Source: Streptomyces sp. TSRI0107 (GTDB lineage: Bacteria > Actinomycetota > Actinomycetes > Streptomycetales > Streptomycetaceae). From it: a stretch of DNA of 64,000 bases. Shown one piece after another: positions 33,820 through 41,434 of this stretch. Location: assembly GCF_001905845.1 (NCBI RefSeq), contig NZ_LIVZ01000001.1, forward strand, positions 62,001-126,000, given 5' to 3'. Position 1 is the first letter of the stretch. Each line of letters begins with the position of its first letter. The position numbers and the translations under genes are program-made. The notes beneath the pieces were generated by a model, which had not been told where the DNA came from, made no database searches, and saw only the letters and a list, made by a program, of their open reading frames with translations.

Positions 33820-34590
33820 GTGAGCAAGCGGCAGATACAGAAGATGCTGCGGCTGATGGCCGGCGGGGAGCCCGTGCAGGTCACCAGTGCCATGGCGTCC
33901 GTGAAGAAGCTCGCCAAGCTCGCCTTCGTGGCCCAGCAGTTCGGGTACGAGTACGCGGACGTACGGCAGGGCGGCGCCAACAACAGCTCGCTCGTCATGC
34001 TGATCGTCCCGGACCCGAGCCCGTACGCCCGTGCGCGGGCCGCGCAGAACTGGGCGCAGTATCCGAACGCGGGGGACGGAGTCTCGCTGCCGCCGTTCGT
34101 GCCGGACGCGCTGGAGCTGCTGAAGGCGCGGATCAACTTCGATCTCACCGGGAAGGGCACCGAGAAGCGGATGCTCTTCGCGGGGATCGGCGCCACCGTG
34201 GGTGCGGGTGCCGTCGCCGTGCAGGACGGTGGCGGCGCGCTGCTCTGGGCCGGCGTCCTCTGGGGCGTCCTCATGGGCATCCTCGGCATCGGCTTCGTCG
34301 TCAACCGGCGACGCAACGCCAAGTTCGCGGCCCGTCTCCAGGCCGCCGGGTTCATGCCCGTCGCCGACGAGAGCGGGCGGGTGCGGTATCTGCCGCCGGG
34401 CGGGCAGCTGCCGGGGCACGGGAATCCGTTCGCCCAGCAGCCGTATCCCCAGCCGCAGCCCTACCCCCAGGCGCCTCCCCAGCCGCAGCCCTATCCCCAG
34501 GCGCCTCCCCAGCCGTACGCCTCGCAGCCGCACGCCTCCCAGCCGCACGGCCCCCAGCAGAACCCCTACTGGCAGCCCCCGAGCCGCTAG
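33820..34590 (+). CDS. Membrane protein with Pro/Gln/Tyr-rich tail
   Basis: 256 residues, no family recognised. The N-terminal about 105 residues form a soluble domain (KRQIQKMLRLMAGGEPVQVT, YEYADVRQGGANNS). Two membrane helices follow (MLFAGIGATVGAGAVAV, ALLWAGVLWGVLMGILGIGF) and then a short basic segment. The last 70 residues are tandem PQPYPQAPPQ and SQPHA repeats, likely disordered. GTG start at 33820 after GGGGGAG. It is 37 nt after the ATPase gene and could be co-transcribed. Confidence 0.8.
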   Translation: MSKRQIQKMLRLMAGGEPVQVTSAMASVKKLAKLAFVAQQFGYEYADVRQGGANNSSLVMLIVPDPSPYARARAAQNWAQYPNAGDGVSLPPFVPDALELLKARINFDLTGKGTEKRMLFAGIGATVGAGAVAVQDGGGALLWAGVLWGVLMGILGIGFVVNRRRNAKFAARLQAAGFMPVADESGRVRYLPPGGQLPGHGNPFAQQPYPQPQPYPQAPPQPQPYPQAPPQPYASQPHASQPHGPQQNPYWQPPSR

Positions 34591-34755
34591 GTTCCGCGAA
34601 CGGCTTCTCGTAAGGCTTACCGAGGGACAGCCTCGAGCATGTCCTGATGTGTCGTGCTGTTCATGGGTCGTCGCATTGATATTGCTATGGGCAGATTGTC
34701 CTGCCGTCTGTCATGAGGGGGTGACGAGGCAAGGACCGTACGGAGAGGAAAGTTC

Positions 34756-35988
34756 GTGGTGGAAACGCACTCCCCGGCCCGAAGAAGACGAGCGCGGGCG
34801 GTCGTGGCCGGCGCGCTGGTGGGGTTCCTGGCCTGGACGCCGTCCGCGTACGCCGACGGCGCGCCGCCCAGGGGTCAGGGCGCGGCACCGTTCGCCCAGG
34901 CCTGGGGCGACAACGACGAGGGGCAGCTGGGCAACGGAACCAACACCGACAGTCATGTCCCAGTCACGGTGTCGAACCTGACGAACATCACCGGCCTGGC
35001 CGCCGGCTTCGACCACAGTCTGGCGCTGCTGGGCGACGGCTCCGTCCGGGCCTGGGGCGACAACCTCAACGGAGAGCTGGGCGACGGCACCAACACCCCC
35101 AGCAACGTTCCCGTCCGCGTCCTGAACCTCGCCAACGTGAGGGCCATCGCCGCGGGCGACAACCACAGCCTGGCGCTGCTGGGCGACGGCTCCGTCTGGA
35201 CCTGGGGCGACAACGACAACGGGCAGCTGGGCAACGGCACCACCACCCCCAGCAACGTCCCCGTCCGGGTCCAGGGACTCACCGGCGTGAGGGCCATCGC
35301 GGGCGGCGACAACCACAGCCTCGCCGTGCTGCGGGACGGCTCCGTCTGGGCCTGGGGCGACAACGACAACGGGCAGCTCGGCGACGGCGGCACCACCGAC
35401 AGCAACGTCCCGGTCCGGGTGCAGGGCCTCTACGGCGCGACCGCGGTGGCCGCGCCGGCCGGCGGCGACCACAGCCTGGCGCTGCTGAGGGACGGCACGG
35501 TCCGTGCCTGGGGCGACAACGACAACGGGCAGCTGGGCAACGGCACCACCACCGACAGCAACGTGCCCGTCCAGGTCCTGAACCTCAACCGGGTGAAGGC
35601 CCTCGCCGCCGGTTTCAACCACAGCTTGGCGCTGCGGAACGACGGCACGGTCCACGCCTGGGGCGACAACCAGTTCGGGCAGCTGGGCAACGCGACCAAC
35701 ACCGACAGCGACGTCCCCGTCCAGGTCCGCAACCTCACCGACGTGACGGCCATCGCCACCACGGAGGACCACAACCTGGCCATCCGCTCCTTCTGCGACT
35801 GCGGCAAGCGCGGGGACGGCTGGGGCGGCACCACCACCGGCAACGTCGTCTTCACCTGGGGCGCGAACTTCGCCGGGGAGCTGGGCAACAACAGCACCAC
35901 CAACAGCAATGTGCCGGTGGCCGCGGTCACCGCGATCAAGAACGTCACCCTCATCGCCGGCGGAGGCACCCACAGCCTGGCGGCCTGA
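34756..35988 (+). CDS. Secreted RCC1-repeat protein
   Basis: 410 residues with a signal peptide (RRRARAVVAGALVGFLAWTPSAYA). The mature part is almost only RCC1-type repeats, about seven blades of about 51 residues with the pattern AWGDNxxGQLGNGT...VPVxVxxL...AxGxxHSLAL. This makes a beta-propeller, an exported binding or adhesion surface. Repeat 7 is interrupted by an insertion FCDCGKRGDGWGG. The repeats are also close at DNA level, so length variation by recombination is possible. GTG start after GGAGAGG. No clear link to the flanking genes. Confidence 0.88.
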   Translation: MVETHSPARRRRARAVVAGALVGFLAWTPSAYADGAPPRGQGAAPFAQAWGDNDEGQLGNGTNTDSHVPVTVSNLTNITGLAAGFDHSLALLGDGSVRAWGDNLNGELGDGTNTPSNVPVRVLNLANVRAIAAGDNHSLALLGDGSVWTWGDNDNGQLGNGTTTPSNVPVRVQGLTGVRAIAGGDNHSLAVLRDGSVWAWGDNDNGQLGDGGTTDSNVPVRVQGLYGATAVAAPAGGDHSLALLRDGTVRAWGDNDNGQLGNGTTTDSNVPVQVLNLNRVKALAAGFNHSLALRNDGTVHAWGDNQFGQLGNATNTDSDVPVQVRNLTDVTAIATTEDHNLAIRSFCDCGKRGDGWGGTTTGNVVFTWGANFAGELGNNSTTNSNVPVAAVTAIKNVTLIAGGGTHSLAA

Positions 35989-36008
35989 CCCTCGTCGCGT
36001 CACCACCC

Positions 36009-36036
36009 GGCCGGGGCCCTGAAGAGGGGTCCCGGC
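36009..36036 (+). terminator. Terminator after the RCC1 gene
   Basis: GGCCGGGGCCC / GGGTCCCGGCC stem (one mismatch) with a short loop, 20 nt after the stop. Confidence 0.75.
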
Positions 36037-36098
36037 CGCCGCGTGAGCGGGAAGAACCGCCGGTCCGACGGCGACCTCTCACCCCGCCTCCTCCCAGG

Positions 36099-36125
36099 GT
36101 GAGAGCAAAGTTCCTTTCCGGTCAC
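36099..36125 (-). promoter_or_regulatory. Candidate GlnR box upstream of narK
   Basis: Read on the - strand: GTGAC-n6-GGAAC-n6-CTCAC. This fits the GlnR pattern gTnAC-n6-GaAAc (one mismatch in the second half) with a third half-site in phase. GlnR, with NnaR, activates nitrate genes in Streptomyces, so a site here is expected. It lies 75 bp before the narK start. Confidence 0.4.
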
Positions 36126-36199
36126 CCACAGCCACAGTCCGGAAACGCGCCCTCCCTACCTTCGGGATGTACCTCAGCCCGAAGCCCCGTGGAGGCGTC

Positions 36200-37612
36200 A
36201 TGACGGCCCCTAGTACAGCCCCCGCACCCCCGCCCCCCGGCAGGAGCCCGTCCCCCGGCAGGGGCGGCCGCTGGATCCAGCACTGGGATCCGGAGGACGA
36301 GACCTTCTGGAAGGAGACGGGGGAGAGGATCGCCCGGCGGAATCTCTTCTTCTCCGTGCTCTCCGAGCACATCGGTTTCTCCGTCTGGACCATGTGGTCG
36401 GTGCTCGTGCTGTTCATGGGGCCGGAGTACGGGCTCACGCCGGCCGACAAGTTCCTGCTGACCTCGGTGGTCACCCTGGTCGGGGCCGTGGTCCGGGTGC
36501 CGTACACCTTCGCCGTCGCGATCTTCGGCGGGCGGAACTGGACGGTCATCTCCGCGGCCATGCTGCTCATCCCGACGATCGCCGCGTTCACCGTGATGGA
36601 GCCGGGGACCTCCTACTCCACCTTCCTGCTGGTCGGCCTGCTGGCCGGTGTCGGCGGCGGCAACTTCGCCTCCTCCATGACCAACATCAACGCCTTCTTC
36701 CCGCTGAAGAAGAAGGGGTGGGCGCTCGGGCTCAACGCCGGCGGCGGGAACATCGGGGTGCCCGTCATCCAGCTCGCCGCCCTCGCCATCATCGGGGCGA
36801 GCGGCGGACCGCGCGTCCTGCTCGGGATCTACATCCCGCTGATCCTCGTCGCCGCCGTCCTCGCCGCGCTCTTCATGGACAACCTGGAGAACGTGAAGAA
36901 CGACACCGGCGCCGCGAAGGACGCCGCCCGCGACGGGCACACCTGGATCATGTCCTTCCTCTACATCGGGACGTTCGGCTCGTTCATCGGGTACAGCTTC
37001 GCCTTCGGCCAGGTGCTGACGAACCAGTTCGGGCGTACGCCGCTCCAGGCGGCCTACCTGACCTTCATCGGCCCGCTGCTCGGCTCCCTCATCCGCCCCC
37101 TCGGCGGCTGGCTCGCCGACCGCTACGGCGGGGCGCGCATCAGCCTCTACAACTACGTCGGCATGGGCGCCGCGACCGGTGTCCTCATCTACGCCAGCGT
37201 GCAGAAGTCGCTCGCGCTGTTCGTGTCCGTCTTCGTGGTGCTGTTCGTGCTCAGCGGGCTCGGCAACGGGTCCACCTTCAAGATGATCCCCGGCATCTTC
37301 CACGCCAAGGCCCTCGCCAAGGGGCTGCGCGGCGAGGAGGCGGCGGCCTACGGGCGGCGGCTGTCGGGTGCGTCGATGGGTCTCATCGGTGCGGTCGGCG
37401 CGCTCGGCGGGGTCGGCATCAACATGGCCTTCCGGCAGTCCTTCCTCTCCTACGGCTCCGGAACCGGCGCGTTCGTCGCCTTCCTGGCCTGGTACGCGGC
37501 GTGCTTCGTGGTCACCTGGTCCGTATACCTTCGCCGCCGCCCGGCCGCCCCACAGCGGGCCGCCGAGTCGACCACCGAGAAGAACGCGCAGCTCAGCTAC
37601 GCCGAGGTGTGA
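36200..37612 (+). CDS. narK: Nitrate/nitrite transporter NarK
   Basis: A 470-residue, 12-helix MFS protein of the NNP family. Two nitrate-signature motifs are clear: GLLAGVGGGNFASSMTNINA in helix 5 and GLGNGSTFKMIP in helix 11, with the conserved FFPLKKKGWALGLNAGGGN segment after the first. ATG 36200 follows GGAGG by 4 nt. It imports nitrate or exports nitrite. The regulator NnaR lies directly downstream after a terminator, matching the arrangement I know from S. coelicolor. Confidence 0.94.
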   Translation: MTAPSTAPAPPPPGRSPSPGRGGRWIQHWDPEDETFWKETGERIARRNLFFSVLSEHIGFSVWTMWSVLVLFMGPEYGLTPADKFLLTSVVTLVGAVVRVPYTFAVAIFGGRNWTVISAAMLLIPTIAAFTVMEPGTSYSTFLLVGLLAGVGGGNFASSMTNINAFFPLKKKGWALGLNAGGGNIGVPVIQLAALAIIGASGGPRVLLGIYIPLILVAAVLAALFMDNLENVKNDTGAAKDAARDGHTWIMSFLYIGTFGSFIGYSFAFGQVLTNQFGRTPLQAAYLTFIGPLLGSLIRPLGGWLADRYGGARISLYNYVGMGAATGVLIYASVQKSLALFVSVFVVLFVLSGLGNGSTFKMIPGIFHAKALAKGLRGEEAAAYGRRLSGASMGLIGAVGALGGVGINMAFRQSFLSYGSGTGAFVAFLAWYAACFVVTWSVYLRRRPAAPQRAAESTTEKNAQLSYAEV

Positions 37613-37638
37613 CGTAACACCGGCGACATCAAGCCGAA

Positions 37639-37670
37639 CCGAGCCTGTCACGCGGCGTTGACAGGCTCGG
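37639..37670 (+). terminator. Terminator between narK and nnaR
   Basis: Perfect 12-bp stem CCGAGCCTGTCA / TGACAGGCTCGG with an 8-nt loop. nnaR therefore needs its own promoter in the 40 bp that follow, or partial read-through. Confidence 0.85.
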
Positions 37671-37710
37671 CGGCATGTAGGTGCCACGACTCGAGTGCGG
37701 GACATGAGCT

Positions 37711-38886
37711 ATGTACGAGGAACTGCAGCGACCGGACAACGGGACCCAGGAGCGGGCCGAACACGGGCCCCTCGCCGGGTTCACCGTGGGTGTGACCGCC
37801 GCGCGCCGCGCCGATGAACTCGGCGCCCTGCTCCAGCGGCGCGGAGCCGCGGTCCTGCACGCCCCGGCCCTGCGGATCGTGCCGCTCGCCGACGACAGCG
37901 AGCTGCTGGCCGCGACCAAGGAACTGCTCGACAGGGTGCCGGACGTGGTGGTGGCCACCACCGCCATCGGGTTCCGCGGATGGATCGAGGCCGCCGACGG
38001 GTGGGGGCTCGGCGAGCCGCTGCTGGAGCGGCTGCGCGGGGTCGAACTGCTGGCCCGCGGCCCGAAGGTGAAGGGCGCGATCCGGGCCGCCGGGCTGACC
38101 GAGGACTGGTCGCCGTGCTCCGAGTCGCTGGCCGAGGTGCTGGACCGGCTGCTGGCGGAGGGCGTCGACGGGCGCCGGATCGCGGTACAGCTGCACGGCG
38201 AGCCGCTGCCCGGGTTCGTGGAGGCGCTGCGGGCGGGCGGCGCCGAGGTGGTCGGGGTGCCGGTGTACCGGTGGCTGCCGCCGGAGGACCTGACGCCCGT
38301 GGACCGGCTGCTGGACGCCGCCGTCGCCCGGGGCGTGGACGCGCTCACCTTCACCAGTGCGCCGGCCGCCCAGTCCCTGCTGAACCGCGCCGAGGAACGC
38401 GGACTGTTGCCGGACCTGCTCGCCGCCCTCGGCCACGACGTCCTGCCGGCCTGCGTCGGCCCGGTGACCGCGCTGCCGCTCCAGGCCCACGGCGTCGACA
38501 CCGTGCAGCCCGAACGCTTCCGGCTCGGCCCGCTCGTCCAGCTGCTCTGCAAGGAACTGCCGGGCCGTGCACGGTCGTTGCCGGTCGCCGGGCACCGGGT
38601 GGAGATCCGCGGGCACGCCGTGCTGGTGGACGGGGAGCTGCGGCCGGTGCCGCCCGCGGGGATGTCCCTGCTGCGGGCGCTGTCCCGGCGGCCGGGCTGG
38701 GTGGTGTCGCGGGCCGAGCTGCTGCGGGCCCTGCCGGGCGCGGGCCGCGACGAGCACGCCGTCGAGACCGCGATGGCCCGGCTGCGGACGGCACTCGGCG
38801 CCCCGAAGCTCATCCAGACCGTCGTCAAACGCGGCTACCGGCTGGCCCTCGACCCGGCGGCCGACGCCAAGTACGCCGACGCCTGA
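37711..38886 (+). CDS. nnaR: NnaR: uroporphyrinogen-III synthase-like/winged-helix nitrate regulator
   Basis: 391 residues. The N-terminal part (about 20-270) is a HemD-like two-domain fold (LAGFTVGVTAARRADELGAL, VDALTFTSAPAAQSLL). The C-terminal part (about 290-380) is an OmpR/PhoB-type winged helix (VDGELRPVPPAGMSLLRALS, ETAMARLRTALG, IQTVVKRGYRL). This fusion is known in actinobacteria as NnaR, which works with GlnR to switch on nitrate and nitrite assimilation; the HemD domain probably no longer makes uroporphyrinogen. Position next to narK supports the call. Confidence 0.9.
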   Translation: MYEELQRPDNGTQERAEHGPLAGFTVGVTAARRADELGALLQRRGAAVLHAPALRIVPLADDSELLAATKELLDRVPDVVVATTAIGFRGWIEAADGWGLGEPLLERLRGVELLARGPKVKGAIRAAGLTEDWSPCSESLAEVLDRLLAEGVDGRRIAVQLHGEPLPGFVEALRAGGAEVVGVPVYRWLPPEDLTPVDRLLDAAVARGVDALTFTSAPAAQSLLNRAEERGLLPDLLAALGHDVLPACVGPVTALPLQAHGVDTVQPERFRLGPLVQLLCKELPGRARSLPVAGHRVEIRGHAVLVDGELRPVPPAGMSLLRALSRRPGWVVSRAELLRALPGAGRDEHAVETAMARLRTALGAPKLIQTVVKRGYRLALDPAADAKYADA

Positions 38887-38942
38887 CCCGGCGGTCCGTG
38901 GGCGTCCCGAGGGGTTCCGGCCGGGAAGCCGGGCAGGCACTG

Positions 38943-38969
38943 TAGGAGGGAACAGGAGACTCCTCCTAG
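38943..38969. promoter_or_regulatory. Inverted repeat upstream of the CGNR gene
   Basis: TAGGAGG-n13-CCTCCTA, ending 14 bp before the CGNR start codon. The arms are Shine-Dalgarno-like and anti-Shine-Dalgarno-like, so in RNA the hairpin could hide a ribosome site. Could also be an operator. Confidence 0.45.
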
Positions 38970-38983
38970 GCGGTGACAGGCGC

Positions 38984-39595
38984 ATGGCACTGGGTACGGC
39001 CACGGAAGCCCCCGAGCTGCGGTTCGACGCCGGGCGCCACTGTCTCGACCTGCTGGCGACCACACACCCCGGGGAACGGCTCGACTCCGTCGGGATGTTG
39101 TGCGCCTGGATCGCCGGGGCCGGCCTGGTGCCGCCGGGCACCCTGCTCGGCCACGCCGACGCCTCCTGGCTGCTCGGCTTCCGCGAACTGCGCGGCCGTA
39201 TCGACCCCTTGGTCCGCGGCACACTGCGCGTCGCCGCGCCCGGCACGTCGTACGACCACGCGCTCGCCCGCGTCAACGAGTTCGCCCGCACCGCGCCCCC
39301 GGCGCCGCGCGCGGTCCGCGCCGACGACGGCACGCTGGTACGGCGGCTGGACCGGCCCCCGGACTGCCCCGCGCTGCTCGCGGCCGTGGCCCGGGACGCC
39401 GTGGACCTGCTCACCGACCCGCTCGCGCGGGCCTGTCTGCGCCAGTGCGCGGGCGACGACTGCCCCATCGTCTACCTCGACACCTCACGGGGGCGGCGCA
39501 GGCGCTGGTGCTCCAGCGAGGTGTGCGGGAACCGGGTGCGGGTGGCCCGGCACCGGCGCCGGGCGGCCCTCACAAGTGCGGCACCCGTGAAGTGA
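38984..39595 (+). CDS. CGNR zinc-finger protein (ABATE domain)
   Basis: 203 residues. The N-terminal ABATE-like helical domain (FDAGRHCLDLLATTHPGERL) is followed by a C-terminal zinc finger of the CGNR class: C-x4-C...WCSSEVCGNRVRVARHRRR. The finger resembles a DNA-binding stress-regulator module; the family role is not defined, though a transcription-factor role is usually assumed. ATG 38984; the GTG at 38973 is in another frame. Confidence 0.88.
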   Translation: MALGTATEAPELRFDAGRHCLDLLATTHPGERLDSVGMLCAWIAGAGLVPPGTLLGHADASWLLGFRELRGRIDPLVRGTLRVAAPGTSYDHALARVNEFARTAPPAPRAVRADDGTLVRRLDRPPDCPALLAAVARDAVDLLTDPLARACLRQCAGDDCPIVYLDTSRGRRRRWCSSEVCGNRVRVARHRRRAALTSAAPVK

Positions 39596-39829
39596 TTTAG
39601 GCAACACGGCAGGCGGCACGGCAGTCACCTGGCGGGCACGCGGCAGGCACCGCCGCCTTTGCCTTCGTGGGGGAAATGTGAAGACGCTACGCGGGGATTG
39701 TGCATTCATGTCCCCCTCGTCACGCCGTCTCGAAGAAATCTGTCGCCTCGCTTTGAACACCTCGCGCCCCGCGTGCGTACACGTCGTCGAGCGACCGGTC
39801 GGGGGAACCCCCGGACATCGGAGGTGGGC

Positions 39830-40408
39830 GTGCGCAAGGATTCCGTCGTGGCCAAGGAACGTGGAACGAGGGCCCGACATCGCATGTCCGCCCAGCCTCC
39901 GGAGCCCGACGAGGAGTTGATGCGCGCGCTGTACCGCGAGCACGCCGGACCCCTGCTCGCCTATGTGCTGCGTCTGGTCGCCGGAGACCGGCAGCGCGCC
40001 GAGGACGTGGTGCAGGAAACGCTCATCCGTGCCTGGAAGAACGCCGGTCAGCTCAACCGAGCGACCGGATCGGTACGCCCCTGGCTGGTGACGGTCGCCC
40101 GGCGCATCGTCATCGACGGCCACCGCAGCCGGCAGGCCCGGCCGCAGGAGGTCGACCCGTCGCCGCTGGAGGTCATCCCCGCGGAGGACGAGATCGACAA
40201 GGCGCTGTGGCTGATGACGCTGTCGGACGCGCTCGACGACCTGACCCCGGCTCACCGGGAGGTGCTCGTCGAGACGTACTTCAAGGGGCGTACCGTCAAT
40301 GAGGCGGCTCAGAAACTGGGGATACCGAGTGGCACGGTGCGCTCCCGGGTGTTCTACGCGCTGCGTTCGATGAAGCTGGCACTGGAGGAGCGGGGGGTGA
40401 CGGCGTGA
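39830..40408 (+). CDS. ECF RNA polymerase sigma factor
   Basis: 192 residues. Region 2 reads LYREHAGPLLAYVLRLVAGD-RQRAEDVVQETLIRAWK (the ..DVVQET.. core contact), region 4 reads LTPAHREVLVETYFKGRTVN...GIPSGTVRSRVFYALRSMK. GTG 39830 has GGAGG 5 nt upstream; an earlier in-frame start at 39659 lacks a ribosome site. Its stop overlaps the anti-sigma start as TGATG, so the two are translated together. A short palindrome GGGGGAACCCCC at 39801-39812 contains GGAAC, the usual ECF -35 element, but no -10 is clear. Confidence 0.94.
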   Translation: MRKDSVVAKERGTRARHRMSAQPPEPDEELMRALYREHAGPLLAYVLRLVAGDRQRAEDVVQETLIRAWKNAGQLNRATGSVRPWLVTVARRIVIDGHRSRQARPQEVDPSPLEVIPAEDEIDKALWLMTLSDALDDLTPAHREVLVETYFKGRTVNEAAQKLGIPSGTVRSRVFYALRSMKLALEERGVTA

Positions 40409-41247
40409 TGAGTGCATACGGGGGATACGACGCGGGGGGTCCGGGTATGTCTGGCCCCATGCAGGGATCTCAGGGGGCACAGGGACCCACGGGCCCGAAC
40501 GAACACGAGACCGTCGGCGCCTACGCCCTCGGGATTCTCGACGACGCCGAAGCAACCGCTTTCGAGGCGCATCTCGCGAGCTGCGAGTGGTGCGCCGAAC
40601 AGCTCGACGAGCTGGCCGGCATGGAGCCGATGCTGGCCGCGCTCGCCGACCTGCCCGGCACCGGCAGCACGCCCGCGATCGGGGAGTCCCTGTCCGCGAA
40701 GCCCAGCCCGCGGCTCGCGGAGAGACTGGTCGACGAGGTCGCCGAGCGCCGCGCGCAGAAGCGCCGGCGCGGTTTCTACATGGTCGCGGCGGCGGCCGCG
40801 CTGATCGTCGGTGGCCCGTTCGTCGCCGTGGCGACCAGCGGGGGCGGCGACGACGGCGGCCCGAAGGTGTCCGCGCACGCCGGCAGCCCCGCCAAGGCGT
40901 CCTTCGACGACATCGACGACAAGGTCACCGCCACCGACCCCGGCACCCAGGTCAGCGCGACCGTGGCGCTGGAGAAGAAGGCGTGGGGCACCCATGCCGT
41001 CCTGGAGCTGAAGAACGTCAAGGGTCCGCAGAAGTGCGCCCTGATCGCGGTCGGCAAGAACGGCGAACGCGAGACGGTCACCTCCTGGTCCGTCCCGAAC
41101 TGGGGCTACGGCATCCCGGGCGCCACCACCGAACAGGCCAAGCAACCGCTGTACGTCCACGGCGGCGCCGCGTTCACGCCCGACGAGATCGACCACTTCG
41201 AGATCATGACCTTCGACGGCAAGCGGCTGGTGGAGGTCGACGCCTAG
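40408..41247 (+). CDS. Zinc-finger anti-sigma factor, membrane-anchored
   Basis: 279 residues. Residues 1-30 are Gly/Gln/Pro-rich. HETVGAYALGILDD-AEATAFEAHLASCEWC has the ZAS motif H-x(n)-C-x2-C that holds the cognate sigma. A TM helix (FYMVAAAAALIVGGPFVAVA) and an extracellular domain of about 150 residues follow; the latter has an immunoglobulin-like beta pattern (SATVALEKKAWGTHAVLEL) and one Cys. Signal sensing is therefore likely outside the membrane. Start ATG 40408, coupled to the sigma stop. Confidence 0.92.
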   Translation: MSAYGGYDAGGPGMSGPMQGSQGAQGPTGPNEHETVGAYALGILDDAEATAFEAHLASCEWCAEQLDELAGMEPMLAALADLPGTGSTPAIGESLSAKPSPRLAERLVDEVAERRAQKRRRGFYMVAAAAALIVGGPFVAVATSGGGDDGGPKVSAHAGSPAKASFDDIDDKVTATDPGTQVSATVALEKKAWGTHAVLELKNVKGPQKCALIAVGKNGERETVTSWSVPNWGYGIPGATTEQAKQPLYVHGGAAFTPDEIDHFEIMTFDGKRLVEVDA

Positions 41248-41280
41248 CGACCGGCCCGGCGGGGTCGCGCCCTTCGCGGC

Positions 41281-41338
41281 GCGCCCCCCAGGGGCGCGGG
41301 GAACTGCGCGACCGGGCACGACGCACCCGCACCCGCCG
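41281..41338 (-). repeat. Interspersed intergenic repeat, copy 2 (inverted)
   Basis: Its reverse complement reads GCGGGTGCGGGTGCGTCGTG, then GTCGCGCAGTTCCCCGCG and CCCCTGG. This is the best-conserved of the three copies. It lies between the anti-sigma gene and helD. Confidence 0.8.
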
Positions 41339-41434
41339 GTGGACGGAACCCCCTCTTCAGCAGGCGCCCCGTAGCCGCGAGCCGCCCTCTTCGCGTACGG
41401 TTGACGGCTGCCCAGCACGTCAGAAGGGGGCCCG

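Noticed and set aside
34870-35980. Direct repeats with about 155-bp period
   Set aside because: They are the RCC1 blades of one protein, not a CRISPR array or mobile element.
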